Notes: generated from the letters alone by a model not told the origin. Numbered from the stretch's first letter, positions 8,916-18,560 are shown. The stretch: DNA of 64,000 bases from Oscillatoria sp. FACHB-1407 (GCF_014697545.1 NZ_JACJSA010000008.1:62001-126000), one strand, 5' to 3'. Made by a program: numbers and translations.

Positions 8916-10196
8916 TTATGCGCTGATCGTAGACTTGTACATCATCTTGCGAGCGGACACCATGCCCTCTACAAGCAAGTCCATCTCTTCGCGAGTATGC
9001 AGAGAATTGACGGTGATCCGCATCCGAGGCTTGGCAATGAACCAAATGGGTGATAGCCACAGCCCGTAGTCATTCATCAACACACGGGCAAACACCTTGG
9101 GATTGAGGTCGGGTGGCAGAATGACTGGGATCACGTTAGTTTCACCGATCGCATCAAAGTCATTAGCAATGAGTTGCGATCGCAAATAGCGCGTGTTTTC
9201 CTGAAGCCGTTGTACCAACTCTGGATGCTGACGCACCTGACGAATGCTCTCTAAAGCAGCAGCAGTGGTCGGAGGTGGCAGAGAAATCGTGCCAATTGAG
9301 GTCGGAGAAACGTTGAGCAGAGGCTTTAATTCTGCAACATGGCTACTAATGGCAGCTCCAGCAGACGCGGCAAATTTAGAGAAGGTGGTCATGATGAGCG
9401 GTGCTATACCCCGTTTGATCGCATCTTGGGGCAGAATACCGAAGTGCTCATAAATGCCTCGACCCGTTGCACCCAGGGCACCACTGGCATGAGCTTCGTC
9501 CATCACCAACACACTGCCTTCGTAGTTTTCCATGATGTCGATCATGGTTGGCAGAGGGGCAACATCGCCGTCCATTGAAAAGACCGCATCTGACACCACC
9601 ATAATGCGATCGTCAGGGCGAGCATAGCGTTGCAGCTTCCGCGCCAGGTCTTCCATGTCACAGTGGCGATACGCCCGCACCCGCACTCTGGGGCTGTGTC
9701 CAAACAGCTTACCAGAGCGAGTTCCAGCGTTGGCGATCGCCGAGACAATGCAACCGTGGTTTAACACATCCGTCAAAATCAGGGTTTCACGGGTATGTTG
9801 GAACCCCGGCACCGGAATTGCTAGATGGCAAAAAGCATCCATCAGGGCTTGCATTGCCATCCACGCATTTAGGAAAAGTTGCGTATGTGGCAGGTGCTTA
9901 AATTCTGAAATTTCATCTTCGAGTTGGCGATGGAGGTCAATCCGACCACTCAACACTGAACATGAACTGTTTGAAGTACCATATTGCAGGATGGAATCGA
10001 TCGCTGCCTGTTGAACGGCTGGGTTTTGCACCAAGCCCAACACGTCGTTGGTGCAAAATGTTAGCACCGTGCGACGCTTGCCAGTTTCAGCTTCTTCGAT
10101 CTCAATTAAATTGCCTTGCTTGCGATGGCAGATGTATTCATCGGGGTCAAGCCCGCTCTCGTACCAACGCTGAACGTATTCTTTAACAACTTGCAC
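8916..10196 (-). CDS. Divergent alpha-oxoamine synthase-like PLP enzyme
   Basis: This 426-residue fold-type I PLP enzyme resembles the family of 8-amino-7-oxononanoate synthase, KBL and serine palmitoyltransferase, which join an amino acid to an acyl thioester with loss of CO2. Visible sites are the PLP-stacking His in VLNHGCIV (H147), D233 and H236 in VMDEAHASGALG, and the Schiff-base Lys K274 in TTFSKFAASAG. It departs from biotin-pathway BioF in the glycine-rich loop (YGTSNSSCSVLSG) and after the lysine, so I do not call it BioF. It follows the Rieske oxygenase gene (10436-11587) on the same strand after 239 bases. The product is unknown. Confidence 0.75.
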   Translation of the reverse strand: MQVVKEYVQRWYESGLDPDEYICHRKQGNLIEIEEAETGKRRTVLTFCTNDVLGLVQNPAVQQAAIDSILQYGTSNSSCSVLSGRIDLHRQLEDEISEFKHLPHTQLFLNAWMAMQALMDAFCHLAIPVPGFQHTRETLILTDVLNHGCIVSAIANAGTRSGKLFGHSPRVRVRAYRHCDMEDLARKLQRYARPDDRIMVVSDAVFSMDGDVAPLPTMIDIMENYEGSVLVMDEAHASGALGATGRGIYEHFGILPQDAIKRGIAPLIMTTFSKFAASAGAAISSHVAELKPLLNVSPTSIGTISLPPPTTAAALESIRQVRQHPELVQRLQENTRYLRSQLIANDFDAIGETNVIPVILPPDLNPKVFARVLMNDYGLWLSPIWFIAKPRMRITVNSLHTREEMDLLVEGMVSARKMMYKSTISA

Positions 10197-10435
10197 AGTA
10201 AACTCCCCTCACCTTGTTTCGTAAGTCACTGATCGCCTCTATCCCAACGTATTGATTCCAACCCGGTCACCCTGGTTTAAGAGCCAACGTTGAATGAGAG
10301 AGGTGCTCACAATTGTGATTGTGACATTGAACTCATTCCTTCGCGACCCCGGTAATGCCTAAAATTTCTGCGATGACGTGATCAGGTTGACCCGTTTAAA
10401 CATCAGACTTAGGCAAATAATTTGCAATCAGATAA

Positions 10436-11587
10436 TTACCCGACTGAACTTTCCGAGGCTTGCTCAACCTGACCTACCCCTGCTTTCGAGAAAGCAACGG
10501 TGCGTTGTGAATCTCCATTGCGATGACCTTGTAATTGACTTGATTGTTGCACAAATTGTTCATACTGCCGGACAACTAACCGTTGAAGAGCGATAATTGC
10601 TGGATTAATTTCAACGTAGCGGCGATCGCGCCCAGCCTCATAGGTTTTCTGCTCACTTTCCATCATCTCAACGTCTTGATTTAGGAAACGCATAAAGACA
10701 AATCGCCGGATGAATGGGATCACCAAAGGTTTGAAGGTATCTCTCAACCACTTCGGCAAAGGCAGTTGCAAAAACAACAATGAGAATGACCGAGTCTCCG
10801 TTGGACTGACGGGTAACCGCATCAGGTGCAACGAGGAAACGCCTTCCAGCGTGCTGTGGTAATGGGGATATTTGTAGTGAACCGTCACCGTGCGGGTCGT
10901 GATGCCATCCTCTTCACTGCTTAAGCCCAACACTTTGGAAATCCATCCCTGATAACGGACGCGGTACTGAGCACGAACGGTTCCGTCCGTTTCCCGCAGA
11001 CTTAATAAAACGGGGTCAAACCAGCCCTGGAGGTTGTTATGCAAAAAGCCATGAAACACGTCCATCGTATTTTCATTGCAGATTGAGAAGTGCGCCTTAA
11101 AGTGTCCGGTGATCGGCACCATCATCCAGTTGTCGTCATCGTATTCAGGCACCTCTGGAAAAGGCGTGATATCTGCTAACGCCGCATCACCCGGAAACAC
11201 CCAAATCACACCATATTTTTCGCGTGTAGGATAACTACGAGCCTGGGCGCAGGGTAATTTTTGCTCTTTAGGAAGATAGGGAATGTTAACACACTCTCCA
11301 TTGGTATTAAACTCCCACCCGTGGTAGGGACAGACAATGTTGTCGCCCTGGAGTTGCCCCTTATGGAGGACGACCCCTTTGTGAGGACAGGCATCTTCGA
11401 TCGCGTGGGCTTGCCCTTCGCTATCCCGGTAAAGAGCGATCGCCTGTTGCCAGACCATTGTGGGTAAAATGGTTCCCGCCTTGAGCTTGTCTGCCCACGC
11501 GACTGGATACCAGTAGTTCGGGTTGATACCAACCTCACGCACTGCATTTCGGACTGTTTGACCCTTAAGCGTTGTTGCCAATTCCAT
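10436..11587 (-). CDS. Rieske non-heme iron oxygenase
   Basis: This 383-residue oxygenase alpha subunit is of the PaO/chlorophyll-degradation-like cyanobacterial type. The Rieske [2Fe-2S] ligands are C67-x-H69 in CPHKG and C86-x2-H89 in CPYHGW. The mononuclear iron facial triad is H179, H183 and D176 in TMDVFHGFLH. These enzymes hydroxylate or oxidatively cleave aromatic, tetrapyrrole or lipid substrates with electrons from a ferredoxin. No dedicated reductase or ferredoxin gene is beside it. The PLP synthase gene lies directly downstream on the same strand, which suggests, but does not prove, one pathway. The substrate cannot be read from the sequence. Confidence 0.88.
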   Translation of the reverse strand: MELATTLKGQTVRNAVREVGINPNYWYPVAWADKLKAGTILPTMVWQQAIALYRDSEGQAHAIEDACPHKGVVLHKGQLQGDNIVCPYHGWEFNTNGECVNIPYLPKEQKLPCAQARSYPTREKYGVIWVFPGDAALADITPFPEVPEYDDDNWMMVPITGHFKAHFSICNENTMDVFHGFLHNNLQGWFDPVLLSLRETDGTVRAQYRVRYQGWISKVLGLSSEEDGITTRTVTVHYKYPHYHSTLEGVSSLHLMRLPVSPTETRSFSLLFLQLPLPKWLRDTFKPLVIPFIRRFVFMRFLNQDVEMMESEQKTYEAGRDRRYVEINPAIIALQRLVVRQYEQFVQQSSQLQGHRNGDSQRTVAFSKAGVGQVEQASESSVG

Positions 11588-12146
11588 CTGTTTCGCCTTA
11601 CCTCTGCTAGAACCTCAAACTTGGAAATATTTGGATAAATATCAAGTATGAAGTAAATGAGACTTAATGTTGGTTTACGGGAACATATTTATTTAGCCTT
11701 CGACACCTCATATAAGTCAATCCACCAACCGTGCGATCGCTGATCATCCCATTGACCTCTTATCCAGATCGGATGGCTTATGCTAGCGGCACAATGCCCT
11801 CAAATTGCCGCTCAGAGTATTTTCATCAGATGAGCGATACAACGTGCTGGGTGTGTGGTGCCAGTCATTCCTCTCCTCAGTAGACAACTGTCGCACTTTA
11901 CACAAGCCCAGGAAACCGTGACAGCTATTTGACACGTTTCCAGCAATTCTGTAGGGTAAGCAATAATTACTACTAGAGTAAGAGTTGAGTATGACCCATC
12001 TTAGCGATGCCCGGGGATTTTGGAATGTGATAGACCTGGATCGTTGGAGATGTGAGTCATCGAGCACCAATAGGTTTAATTGGAGCAAACCCATTAGCCG
12101 CTGGTGGTTGACTAAAGCGGTGAGTATTTAGGGTCTTTTTTGATTT
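11588..12146. other. Intergenic region with possible promoters; one doubtful tiny frame
   Basis: This 559-base gap lies between the divergent Rieske (minus) and MFS (plus) genes and should hold both promoters. A plus frame of 46 codons (11991-12131, starting MTHLSDARGF) ends 15 bases before the MFS start. Its Shine-Dalgarno region is weak and its composition is not convincing, so I do not call it a gene. No RNA gene was recognised. Confidence 0.5.
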
Positions 12147-13358
12147 ATGTTGCCTGTTGGCGAAGCCTCTCGAAAGCAAACAGTTTCGTTTAAGTTGCCG
12201 AAGCAAACTCCAAAGTTTTTGGTGTTGTTAGCGGCAGGTTGTCTAACGACCATGACGGGTGGTGTCGTTTCTCCAGTGTTGCCAGAGATGGTGCAACACC
12301 TGAACCTCGACCCCAAGTGGGCAGGCATGTTGGTGAGTATGCATGCCCTGACGATCGCCCTGTTTACACCCATTTTAGGAATTTTGGCAGACCGGATTGG
12401 GAAACTCAAGGTCATGATCCCCTCCCTCATCCTCTACTCACTCTTTGGCATCTCCGGGGCATTTATCCCCCATCTGGTACCTCTGTTAGTCGTACGAGGG
12501 CTATTAGGGGCTGCCAGTGGTGGAGTCGCTGCCGCCAGTATTGGGCTATTGGGCAGTATGTATGATGGCGACTTGCGATCGCGTGTTTTGGGTTATGCCA
12601 CCAGTGCTATGACCACAGCGGCGATTTTGGTGCCCATCATCGGGGGTTGGGTTGGAGCCGACCACTGGCAACGCGCTTTTTATCTCTATGCGCTGGGGGT
12701 GCCACTGGCACTGGTCGCGATGGTGGTTCTCAACGACAAGCCCTCTCAAAAAGCATCGGCGATCGCCCCCGGTGCTCAGCGAGAACAATTGTTCAAAAGC
12801 ATCAGCCATCCTCAAACCCTTCAGCTTTATGCAATCCTGGCATTGGCAGCGACTGTTGTCTATGCCGTTGTCATCTATACCCCCCTCTATCTCAAAGCCA
12901 CGATTGGAGCAGGTCCAGAGCTTAACGGTATTGTTTTGGGCGTTCGGGCGATCGGAGCAGCCATTATTTCAGCTGTAGGAGCCAGTTGGATTGCTCACCG
13001 CATTGGGGTTAAACAAACCATTGCTTTGGGATTTTTTCTGATGGCAGTCACCCTGATTACCATCCCGTTCTTGCACCAGATTGAGCTAATTTTGCCGACC
13101 GCTGTAGTGTTTGGCATCGGGTTTGGCATTATTACTCCCAACACCTACAACGCTCTAGCCAATCGTGCTCCGGCAGAGGTGAGAGCCAGCGTTCTGGCAA
13201 TCGGGACGGGAGCAAATTCTCTTGGACAATTCATCTCACCGCTCATGCTAGGGTCCATCTGGAAATATATGGGGTTGCCTACCGTATTTTTCGTCACAGC
13301 TGCGATCGCCCTGGGCATGAGCATTGCCAGCTTGACCCAACTGACGAATGATCAATGA
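12147..13358 (+). CDS. MFS transporter
   Basis: This 403-residue major facilitator protein has about twelve transmembrane helices. The first helix (FLVLLAAGCLTTMTGGVV) leads into PVLPEMVQHL. The loop between helices 2 and 3 has the MFS signature GILADRIGKLKVMIP, and its second-half equivalent is WIAHRIGVKQTI. Antiporters for drugs, sugars or organic acids share this form, and no substrate is visible. The ATG at 12147 lacks a strong Shine-Dalgarno site. The next gene follows after about 90 bases. Confidence 0.9.
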   Translation: MLPVGEASRKQTVSFKLPKQTPKFLVLLAAGCLTTMTGGVVSPVLPEMVQHLNLDPKWAGMLVSMHALTIALFTPILGILADRIGKLKVMIPSLILYSLFGISGAFIPHLVPLLVVRGLLGAASGGVAAASIGLLGSMYDGDLRSRVLGYATSAMTTAAILVPIIGGWVGADHWQRAFYLYALGVPLALVAMVVLNDKPSQKASAIAPGAQREQLFKSISHPQTLQLYAILALAATVVYAVVIYTPLYLKATIGAGPELNGIVLGVRAIGAAIISAVGASWIAHRIGVKQTIALGFFLMAVTLITIPFLHQIELILPTAVVFGIGFGIITPNTYNALANRAPAEVRASVLAIGTGANSLGQFISPLMLGSIWKYMGLPTVFFVTAAIALGMSIASLTQLTNDQ

Positions 13359-13447
13359 CCAGTGAGCATTCAAGATGCGATCGCATCCGTGTTACTTTAC
13401 TCTGATAAGATCATTCCGATATCCTCATCATCCCAGATCTGGTTCGT

Positions 13448-13669
13448 GTGACCTGGATTACGCTTAAAACCACTGGTAATTTTTGGGAAGCAGAGCTAAT
13501 GCAACAAATGCTAGCTGCCCATGAAATTCCTGCCCGTGTTATCCGCCAAGGAGTCCCAGTTCATTTTGGTTGTGCTGCCCCCGCCGCTTTACAAGTTCGT
13601 TTACAAGACCAGTGGACGGCGTTATTGTTGCTCAGCCCTCTAGAAGAACGAGACGAGCAAATCACTTAG
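13448..13669 (+). CDS. Small DUF2007-like protein
   Basis: A 73-residue protein starting with GTG. It has the pattern WITLKTTGNFWEAELMQQML followed by HEIPARVIRQG and ALQVRLQDQ, which resembles the DUF2007 signal-transducing-type domain (a small ferredoxin-like fold in which a cell or substrate identifier is scanned). It is immediately upstream of accD (69 bases) on the same strand and may share its transcript. There are no transmembrane segments. The function is unknown. Confidence 0.65.
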   Translation: MTWITLKTTGNFWEAELMQQMLAAHEIPARVIRQGVPVHFGCAAPAALQVRLQDQWTALLLLSPLEERDEQIT

Positions 13670-13738
13670 ATATTCCAGCACGTTCAACCTTTCTAAATTC
13701 CTTCTCAAAACTCTTTTCAATTTCTGGTTTCCAAAAAG

Positions 13739-14662
13739 ATGTCCTTATTTGACTGGTTTGCAAATCGACGAAAATCAGGCCCGATCAGTAAAGAACGACA
13801 AGAACGTGAAATTGCTGATGGGCTGTGGAGTAAATGTAAAGCCTGTGGCGTTTTAACCTACGCCAAAGATTTGCGGGCAAATCAGATGGTCTGCCCCGAA
13901 TGTGGGTATCACAATCGCATTTTTGGGGATGAACGGGTCGAGCAACTGATCGATGCCAACACCTGGCGAGCCCTGGATGAATCGCTGCGTCCCCTTGACC
14001 CCCTCAAATTTCGCGATCGCAAATCCTATAGCGATCGCCTGCGCGAAACTCAAGAGAAAACCAAGCTGTCTGATGCCGTGTTAACCGGGTTGGGGCAACT
14101 CGAAGGGTTACCGCTGGCACTGGGCATCATGGATTTCCGGTTTATGGGGGGCAGCATGGGGTCTGTGGTAGGCGAAAAGCTGACCCGACTGATTGAGCGA
14201 GCAACCCGCGAACGGTTTCCGGTGGTGATTATTTGTGCTTCTGGAGGAGCCAGAATGCAAGAAGGCATGTTGAGCCTGATGCAAATGGCAAAGATTTCAG
14301 CTGCCCTGGAGCGTCATCGCGAAGCCCGCCTACTCTACATCCCAGTGTTGACTCACCCCACCACTGGAGGGGTGACCGCCAGTTTTGCGATGCTGGGCGA
14401 CATTATTTTAGCGGAACCGCAAGCCACCATCGGTTTTGCGGGGCGGCGAGTGGTCGAGCAGACCCTGCGTGAGAAATTACCCGATGGTTTCCAGACGGCT
14501 GAATATTTGCTCAATCACGGATTTGTGGATGCCATTATTCCCCGCACTCGGTTAAAACAAACCCTGGCGCAACTGATTCGTCTGCATCAGTCCTATCCAC
14601 AAACTCCTCCGCTCATGCATCATGTACCTGAGCCATTGCACGTCAACGTGAGTGCTGATTGA
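13739..14662 (+). CDS. accD: Acetyl-CoA carboxylase carboxyltransferase subunit beta
   Basis: AccD forms with AccA the carboxyltransferase that moves the carboxyl group from biotin to acetyl-CoA, giving malonyl-CoA for fatty acid synthesis. The 307-residue protein has the N-terminal zinc ribbon C33-x2-C36 (CKAC) and C52-x2-C55 (CPEC). The crotonase-fold core follows, with [17 protein letters not shown], the oxyanion glycine run [12 protein letters not shown] and [14 protein letters not shown]. The length and order of blocks are those of normal bacterial and plastid AccD. A hairpin terminator follows the stop codon. Confidence 0.97.
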   Translation: MSLFDWFANRRKSGPISKERQEREIADGLWSKCKACGVLTYAKDLRANQMVCPECGYHNRIFGDERVEQLIDANTWRALDESLRPLDPLKFRDRKSYSDRLRETQEKTKLSDAVLTGLGQLEGLPLALGIMDFRFMGGSMGSVVGEKLTRLIERATRERFPVVIICASGGARMQEGMLSLMQMAKISAALERHREARLLYIPVLTHPTTGGVTASFAMLGDIILAEPQATIGFAGRRVVEQTLREKLPDGFQTAEYLLNHGFVDAIIPRTRLKQTLAQLIRLHQSYPQTPPLMHHVPEPLHVNVSAD

Positions 14663-14696
14663 GGACGCGGGTTACGGTTGAAACCGAAGCTAAAAG

Positions 14697-14724
14697 AGCC
14701 GAACCGACACAGGTCGATTCGGCT
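14697..14724 (+). terminator. Hairpin after accD
   Basis: AGCCGAACCGAC and GGTCGATTCGGCT form a 12-base stem with one mismatch and a short loop, followed by a T-rich stretch (GATTTTCTG). The stem lies between convergent accD (plus) and thf1 (minus) and can serve both. Confidence 0.75.
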
Positions 14725-14820
14725 AACCTTGATTTTCTGTAGTTCGTGCAAGCAGACTTGGCTTTGAGAACCGCAAATTGATTTGGTGTTTAACCCGAAT
14801 TGACGGTGCTATACAAGCCT

Positions 14821-15534
14821 CTACTGATTGGGAGGGGTTGCCATTGCGTCTTTGGCGGCTGCCCGTTCCTCTTTCTTTTTGCGATCGGCTTTTAGCATGT
14901 CCTCCAAGACAATTTGAGCCTGGGTCAACTTGTCTAAGTTGCTGCGATACAGTTCTAAATCTTTTTGAACCTTATCGCTACTGAGTTTCAAGGGGGTGCA
15001 GAGCTGCTGCAAGGCATCGTTGCGCTGCTTTTCATCTTTAACCAGGTCAGCATCAAGTCGCTCCAGGAGCGTGTAAAGCCCGATCGCAAATAGACGGCTG
15101 TATTTGAAGCTGGGGTTATTGGCGATCGCCCGAAATGGCTCTGCCCAGGAGGGCGTCTCTGTCTCCTGGCTGAGTTGTGCCAAAAAATCAGTGACAGTCA
15201 ACCCTGAAAGAGAGTTTAATAACTGCTCAGCGTCCTGTCGATAGCGATTAGCATCCTGCTTCATGGACTGACAAAGCGCATTAAAAATGGAAACCTTGTC
15301 AGCCTCTGGACGATAGCCTTGCATGAAGCGGTCGAACGTTGTCACAACCCCAAGCGCAAAGATCGGCTCATAGTGAAAATCGGCATTTACCAATAGCAAA
15401 TGCATTTCGACCATCAACTCCTCTACAACCCGACGGTAGATTGAGTGGATGGGACGGGTGTGGGTATTGTAAAAGTCTCGCTTTGTGTCTGAAACGGTGC
15501 GAACGTCGTTCACGGGCAATTCTGAGAGCAACAT
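14821..15534 (-). CDS. thf1: Thylakoid formation protein Thf1/Psb29
   Basis: Thf1 (Psb29) supports biogenesis and repair of photosystem II and stabilises FtsH protease complexes on thylakoids. The 237-residue sequence shows the conserved opening VSDTKRDFYNTHTRPIHSIY, then RVVEELMVEMHLLLVN, the FALGVVTTFDRFMQGY block and FAIGLYTLLERL. A C-terminal coiled coil (about 190-230, rich in K, E and A) ends in AMATPPNQ. The STAS gene lies upstream on the same strand after 27 bases, so the two may be co-transcribed. Confidence 0.95.
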   Translation of the reverse strand: MLLSELPVNDVRTVSDTKRDFYNTHTRPIHSIYRRVVEELMVEMHLLLVNADFHYEPIFALGVVTTFDRFMQGYRPEADKVSIFNALCQSMKQDANRYRQDAEQLLNSLSGLTVTDFLAQLSQETETPSWAEPFRAIANNPSFKYSRLFAIGLYTLLERLDADLVKDEKQRNDALQQLCTPLKLSSDKVQKDLELYRSNLDKLTQAQIVLEDMLKADRKKKEERAAAKDAMATPPNQ

Positions 15535-15561
15535 ACTCCCATTATTCCACAGTCTCGCCGA

Positions 15562-15921
15562 CTAGCTAGCGATTCCTCTGGGAACACCCTCAAGAGCTTC
15601 TGCTTCTGTTTCAAAAATCTCAAACACAGAATCCATCATCGTCACCTCAAAAACCAGCCTGGCTTCGGGGTGTACGTTACAAAGACGAAAACTGCCTTTG
15701 ACCTTATCCGCATCACGCATTCCAGCAACGAGCGAGGTCAACCCTGAACTGTCAATAAAATTAACCTGACCCAGGTTGACAATGACGTGGGGGCTGATCC
15801 GCGAAATGCATTCCTGTAATTTCAGGCGAAACTGCCAGGCAGTTGTGATATCTAACCGCCCAGTGGGAGTTAGCACAATGACCGTTTTGCCATCCTGGGT
15901 TGTGTGTATGGTCTGCTCCAT
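15562..15921 (-). CDS. STAS domain anti-sigma factor antagonist-like protein
   Basis: A 119-residue single STAS domain protein. These switch by phosphorylation of a serine and relieve anti-sigma factors or act in other partner-switching pathways. The conserved loop VNFIDSSGLTSLVAGMRDA holds the phosphorylatable serine after D, and GRLDITTAWQFRLKLQE gives the first helix. No serine kinase (RsbW-type) or PP2C phosphatase lies nearby, so the partner is elsewhere. thf1 follows after 27 bases on the same strand. Confidence 0.9.
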   Translation of the reverse strand: MEQTIHTTQDGKTVIVLTPTGRLDITTAWQFRLKLQECISRISPHVIVNLGQVNFIDSSGLTSLVAGMRDADKVKGSFRLCNVHPEARLVFEVTMMDSVFEIFETEAEALEGVPRGIAS

Positions 15922-16301
15922 GTAGATTCTTTAATCTCCCCTGGAAGTATCACAGGCGTTCGTAACTCTAACCTCTGCCGTTTGACAACAGCAACCAGAC
16001 TAGTTGAGACGGGGGGTAAAGAGCGTGAAATTCCTAACTGAGGAACTTCCCACGTTCTTGGATTGCAATGTCTCAAGTAGCACGGCAACAGCTATAACAT
16101 GCAATGTCAGAGTGATTTTGCTGTAGCTTAACTCAATTTAAGATGGGTTGCCTATGGGGCTTTCGCTCACCCTTGTTTCATCTTTACTCAAGAAAAAAGG
16201 GTAACTCCGTACAAATTCTGATCTAATTTGCAAATTAGAGTTACAACGCACTTCTGTAATGCATTCAATTAAGACGAGATGAGGTGGGATAAATTCTTTG
16301 G
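15922..16301. other. Intergenic gap with no recognised gene
   Basis: These 380 bases lie between the STAS gene and the proline-rich gene, both on the minus strand. The stretch is AT-rich and holds a small palindrome AATTTGCAAATT near 16226. It presumably contains the STAS promoter. No coding frame, RNA or repeat was supported. Confidence 0.5.
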
Positions 16302-17096
16302 CTAACTCTGAACCCCTACCATCGCATTAAGTTCTTCACGGGTCATCGGTTGCTCACTCACGATGTAGACTGTGCCCTCAAAGGTGGAAAGAAGATTGAG
16401 GTAGTAAGCAATTTCACCTGCTTTAGACACCGCATATACCCTGATCCCCGTGTCATCCGCCAATTCTAATTGGTCGATCATATAGCCCCGGCTCTGGAGA
16501 TCTTGCTCAAGCGTCATAGCAACCCCTCGCCAATGAGTGTTGCCGGTTTGCCAACAACCCGCTTGACCCCCACAACTCGGCGCAGAATCCGTCAGGTGAG
16601 GAAAATTCGCTACTTCAGGGATCGCCGCAAGGGGATCAGGAGAAGGTTGAATGGTAATCTCAGGCTCTGGTGGTGGGGGACTCACACTCGCCTCCGGCAA
16701 TGGCGTTGGGGTGGGTGTAGGAGTCGCCGCTGGAGATGGAGCCGTAGCCACTGGCTCCGCTGGTTTCGCAGGAGGGGGTGGAGCCGTGGGGCGGATCTGG
16801 GGTGGAGCGACGGGAGTCAGAGAAGGAGCGGGAGGGGCAACAACCGGGGCAGGAATGACTGCTACCGATGGCTCAGGCACTGGAGGAGGGGCAGGAGGCA
16901 ACGTGACCAGCCTGATGCCCTCTACTGTCTCGTCAGATATGTCAGTGGCACCAGGGTTTTCTGGTAAGGGCACCGCCAATAGAACTGCGTGTAACCCCAG
17001 TGCTACCAAAAGCCAGGGTCTAAAGAGCCATCTCACGGGGACTGGTAGATCTTTCCAGAAGCGGGACTGGGGCATGGGCTGCACACGATTTGCCAA
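16302..17096 (-). CDS. Proline-rich membrane-anchored protein, TonB-like
   Basis: A 264-residue protein with one N-terminal membrane helix (about residues 25-46, LFRPWLLVALGLHAVLLAV). A long Pro/Ala/Val-rich spacer follows (about 70-165), with repeated PAPP, PPPP and TPTPTP tracts, then a folded C-terminal domain with two cysteines in SCGGQAGCW. This layout (inner-membrane anchor, extended proline spanner, C-terminal domain) is that of TonB. The canonical TonB C-terminal YP motif is not seen, and no exbB/exbD is adjacent. It precedes the divergent futA iron gene, so an uptake role is possible but inferred. Confidence 0.6.
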   Translation of the reverse strand: MANRVQPMPQSRFWKDLPVPVRWLFRPWLLVALGLHAVLLAVPLPENPGATDISDETVEGIRLVTLPPAPPPVPEPSVAVIPAPVVAPPAPSLTPVAPPQIRPTAPPPPAKPAEPVATAPSPAATPTPTPTPLPEASVSPPPPEPEITIQPSPDPLAAIPEVANFPHLTDSAPSCGGQAGCWQTGNTHWRGVAMTLEQDLQSRGYMIDQLELADDTGIRVYAVSKAGEIAYYLNLLSTFEGTVYIVSEQPMTREELNAMVGVQS

Positions 17097-17462
17097 ATCA
17101 AGGGGTTTGCAACGGTTGTTTGATAGCTGTTATCAAAAGCCAGTTCTACATATTGAAAAAGATTTTTAGGCTGAAATCAAGCCGTTCGAGTTGAGAAAAA
17201 GCGGTTATCAAACTCTGAAAGGGTTTTGAGATCAGTTTCTTGCAGTAGAAAGGAATGGGTTTTACCTGCTCTTTACCGCTGCTCAGGCTCATAAACCCTA
17301 AAAAAATAATCTAGCTAATTAGGAATTACTTGCATTAATAGTACAATACTTCGTGTCTTTCATTTTGGGTTGGCTTTGAGTCAGCCGCTATTCAGGATTG
17401 CCTGGAATGCTGCATGGCTCAGATTTTCACCATCACGATTAATTTGTAGGAGAAATCATCGC
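17097..17462. other. Divergent promoter region of the proline-rich gene and futA
   Basis: 366 bases of AT-rich sequence with no HIP1 octamer and no supported gene. The AT-rich block around 17300-17345 (AAAAAATAATCTAGC, TTGCATTAATAG) is the likely futA promoter. I looked for a Fur box here and found no convincing match. AGGAGA about 10 bases before the futA ATG is its ribosome-binding site. Confidence 0.5.
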
Positions 17463-18533
17463 ATGAGTATTTCGAGACGTGCTTTTGTGAGAGCTGGGTT
17501 AGGCGCAGGCAGTGCCCTAACGGCGATCGCACTTGGGTCTCTCGGTCAGGCTAAGTCTGGCCTGGCTCAAGGAACTTCTGGAGGAGTGCTCAATCTCTAT
17601 TCGGCGCGGCATTACGACACTGATGACGCACTCTATAGCAGCTTTTCTGAACGCACAGGGGTGCAGATCAATCTAGTTGAGGCAGATGCCGATCAATTGA
17701 TTGAGCGGATTAAGAGCGAAGGAACCAATAGCCCAGCCGACATCTTTATGACGGTGGATGCGGGACGGTTGTGGCGTGCCCAACAGGAAGGCTTGTTGCA
17801 GCCTGTCTCCTCCCGGACACTGGAGCAGGCAATTCCAGCCAACTTGCGGGAGCCTCAGGGTCACTGGTTTGGTCTGTCTAAGCGAGCTCGGGTCATTGTT
17901 TACAACAAAGAACGGGTGAACCCAGCAGAGCTTTCAACCTATGAAAACTTGGCTGATCCAAAATGGCGAGGACGTATCTTGGTTCGCTCGTCAACCCATG
18001 TTTACAACCAGTCGTTGACTGGGGCGATTTTAGCGGCGGCTGGGGCTGAAGCCACTGAGGCTTGGGCACGGGGATTGGTCGCTAACTTTGCTCGTCCGCC
18101 CGAAGGTAACGACACAGCTCAGATTCAAGCTGTTGCTGCGGGTGTGGGTGATCTGGCAATCGTGAATACTTACTATATGGCTCGCTTAGCCAAGTCTCAA
18201 AATCCTGAAGAGCAGGCAGTTGCTGAGCGAGTTGCGCTCTTCTTCCCGAATCAGCGCGATCGCGGTACTCACGTCAACATCAGTGGGGCGGGTGTCCTTA
18301 GAAATGCTCGTAATAAAGAGGCAGCGGTTGCCTTTTTGGAGCATCTGGTCAGCACTCAAGCTCAAGAAATCTTTGCGATCGGCAATAACGAGTATCCGGT
18401 TGTCCCGGGAGCACCGATTGACTCCACCATTCGTGGGTTTGGGCAGTTTCGCGAAGATAGCGTGAATGCGGCTGTGTTTGGGCGCAACAACGCCGAAGCT
18501 CTACGCATCATGGATCGTGCAGGTTGGCGGTAG
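17463..18533 (+). CDS. futA: Ferric iron ABC transporter substrate-binding protein
   Basis: This 356-residue periplasmic protein delivers Fe(III) to the FutBC importer. A twin-arginine signal peptide starts [16 protein letters not shown], so it is exported folded by Tat. The mature part begins near [17 protein letters not shown], with the FutA/IdiA-type YSARHYDTD block, and contains [10 protein letters not shown], whose tyrosines are typical metal ligands of this class. I chose ATG 17463 rather than an upstream in-frame codon because the Tat motif starts there and AGGAGA precedes it. A 13-bp perfect hairpin overlaps the stop codon. futB and futC lie 1-4 kb downstream but are separated by a lipoprotein gene. 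Confidence 0.9.
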   Translation: MSISRRAFVRAGLGAGSALTAIALGSLGQAKSGLAQGTSGGVLNLYSARHYDTDDALYSSFSERTGVQINLVEADADQLIERIKSEGTNSPADIFMTVDAGRLWRAQQEGLLQPVSSRTLEQAIPANLREPQGHWFGLSKRARVIVYNKERVNPAELSTYENLADPKWRGRILVRSSTHVYNQSLTGAILAAAGAEATEAWARGLVANFARPPEGNDTAQIQAVAAGVGDLAIVNTYYMARLAKSQNPEEQAVAERVALFFPNQRDRGTHVNISGAGVLRNARNKEAAVAFLEHLVSTQAQEIFAIGNNEYPVVPGAPIDSTIRGFGQFREDSVNAAVFGRNNAEALRIMDRAGWR

Positions 18534-18560
18534 AGATGTTGGGCTAGAACATCTCTACCG
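18528..18560 (+). terminator. 13-bp perfect hairpin overlapping the futA stop codon
   Basis: CGGTAGAGATGTT and AACATCTCTACCG form a perfect stem with a 7-base loop. The futA stop TAG (18531-18533) is inside the left arm. It has no T run, so it may stabilise or end the mRNA. A weaker second hairpin (GAAGTGGG with CCCACTTC) follows at about 18569-18603. Confidence 0.65.

Noticed and set aside
8916-10196. Calling the PLP enzyme BioF because bioB lies in the same window
   Set aside because: The loop and lysine surroundings differ from BioF, and bioB is 9 kb away on the other strand.
11783-12131. Small frames between the Rieske and MFS genes
   Set aside because: Neither the minus-strand 103-codon frame nor the plus-strand 46-codon frame has a convincing ribosome-binding site or family.
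16470-17169. Long Gly/Arg-rich frames on the plus strand (165 and 172 codons)
   Set aside because: They are the complement of proline codons in the TonB-like gene on the minus strand.
17300-17345. Fur box before futA
   Set aside because: The AT-rich block does not align with the Fur consensus well enough to report as a site.
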